This document shows positions 63,200 through 64,000 of a stretch of 64,000 bases of DNA, piece after piece; within the stretch, counting starts at the first letter, position 1; the number at the start of each line of letters is the position of its first letter. The DNA comes from Nymphalis io (lineage: Eukaryota; Arthropoda; Insecta; Lepidoptera; Nymphalidae). Below the pieces are notes generated by a model. It was not told where the DNA came from, made no database searches, and saw nothing but the letters and a program-made list of their open reading frames with translations. A program made the translations under genes and the position numbers. The stretch is from positions 868,001 through 932,000 of the forward strand of contig NC_065914.1 of the NCBI RefSeq assembly GCF_905147045.1, in the 5' to 3' direction.

Positions 63200-64000
63200 T
63201 CGTATTATTTTAAACTTTAACTTTCTATTAATTGTAAATTAAACTAAATAAATTTCAACCTTAGATATTTATTATTAAAATAATTTCCTATAATGCAGAC
63301 TATTTATGAAGAGCGACACAATCACAACACAATTAAGGTCAGCGATGCGATCGAACCAGTACAGGAAACGCGTCATTTTTTTTTAAATTGAATACACGTA
63401 ATGTATTGTTATTTAATAAACGAACACGATGTTTTATAAAGAACATGGCATTCACGCTTGTCACGTCAATAGTCCAAAGCGCGTGAAATTGCGAGTCGCT
63501 GCATCTTTTGGTATAAGTTTATATATATTAGATTAGTAGTTTTTTCAGTTAGACATTACAAAAATAACGTGTCCTTATGTATTGGTATTGATATTATATA
63601 AGTGTTATACATTAAAGCCTTAAATATATACAAATTAAAAATAGCTACTATACCAATCGTGATTCTCTGAACGAAAAATGAACCAGCCCCCCTGTCACCA
63701 GTAGAGGCAATAAGACGAGGAATTATGATGAGATAAAAAAATGTATTTCCTAACTTATAAATCCACGTCTTGACAGAGCTAGTTTTTACTTTCGATATGG
63801 AGAAATGAGGTTGTATAGGATGTTGACTTTTAGTCAAACATGTTTAGTCAACATTAGCGGCACATAAAACCATATACTTCCCTCGATTTAGTAGCATTAT
63901 AATTAATGTTAAATATATATATCCTTAAAAATTTTCGATAGCATGCTTTGTGCCGGAATGCATTTAAAAAAAAGAAAAGTGCATCATCGCCTGTCATAAA

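Larger units (their letters stand above)
43330..64000. other. Repeat-rich region with no complete gene
   Basis: Beyond the FAR first coding exon the sequence is AT-rich and full of SINE copies, listed separately. Stretches without assigned features are 43330-43892, 45377-45849, 46141-47460, 48010-48316, 49961-50254, 51123-51737, 51941-53037, 53274-54059, 55686-56358, 56632-57022, 57301-58325, 59101-59558, 59964-60411, 60712-61064, 61315-61667, 61847-62104 and 63200-64000. I see no convincing exons in them. A non-coding first exon of FAR must lie somewhere to the right of 43332. Confidence 0.6.

Overview
The window is nuclear DNA of an insect, almost certainly a moth or butterfly. The evidence is AT-rich sequence, short spliced introns, a multi-exon insect-type fatty acyl-CoA reductase gene, and dense copies of tRNA-headed and A-tailed SINE-like repeats of a kind I associate from memory with Lepidoptera (perhaps Nymphalidae; the family is a guess). 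It holds two host protein-coding genes, one tRNA gene and a large amount of nested transposon sequence. I see no bacterial-type operon, CRISPR array or defence island.

Region 1 (1-18.8 kb) is a transposon graveyard with some very young members. A minus-strand Ty3/gypsy element (gypsy-1, 1-3917, running off the left edge) has an open gag and pol with every catalytic motif I could check. It sits inside the integrase region of an older, broken minus-strand gypsy element (gypsy-2, 3918 onward). Gypsy-2 also received a 5'-truncated RTE-type LINE (RTE-1 copy 1, 7569-10252) flanked by a 13-bp target duplication. At 12.36-18.84 kb a second, older RTE-like LINE (RTE-2) is flanked by a 13-bp direct repeat. 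Its 3' part lies on the minus strand and its 5' part on the plus strand, the arrangement left by twin priming. It was later hit by a Jockey/CR1-type LINE fragment, by a second near-identical RTE-1 copy and by an A-tailed SINE.

Region 2 (18.8-26.6 kb) carries a single long plus-strand coding exon for a protein of about 1155 residues that I do not recognise (21331-24798). Its 3' UTR contains a SINE. It is convergent with the next gene.

Region 3 (26.6-43.3 kb) is a complete 14-coding-exon fatty acyl-CoA reductase gene on the minus strand. The exon phases join without a break to 625 codons plus stop. Its introns hold many SINE copies, an antisense tRNA-Val(UAC) gene, and one 81-bp intron that appears to use a GC-AG splice pair.

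Region 4 (43.3-64 kb) is repeat-rich sequence with no convincing complete gene. It has a deleted mariner inside a SINE, SINE-in-SINE nests, an inverted repeat pair 13 kb apart and one isolated exon-like ORF.

Repeat labels used here are local. Family A is a tRNA-headed SINE with a (CTGTTA)n-like tail. Family B is a roughly 300-bp A-tailed retroposon. Families C, D and F are other tRNA-headed SINEs. Family E is a further lepidopteran-type repeat. No new biological system is evident. The most informative items are the twin-primed composite, the shared 3' end of SINE A and RTE-1, the unidentified long gene, and the GC-AG intron.
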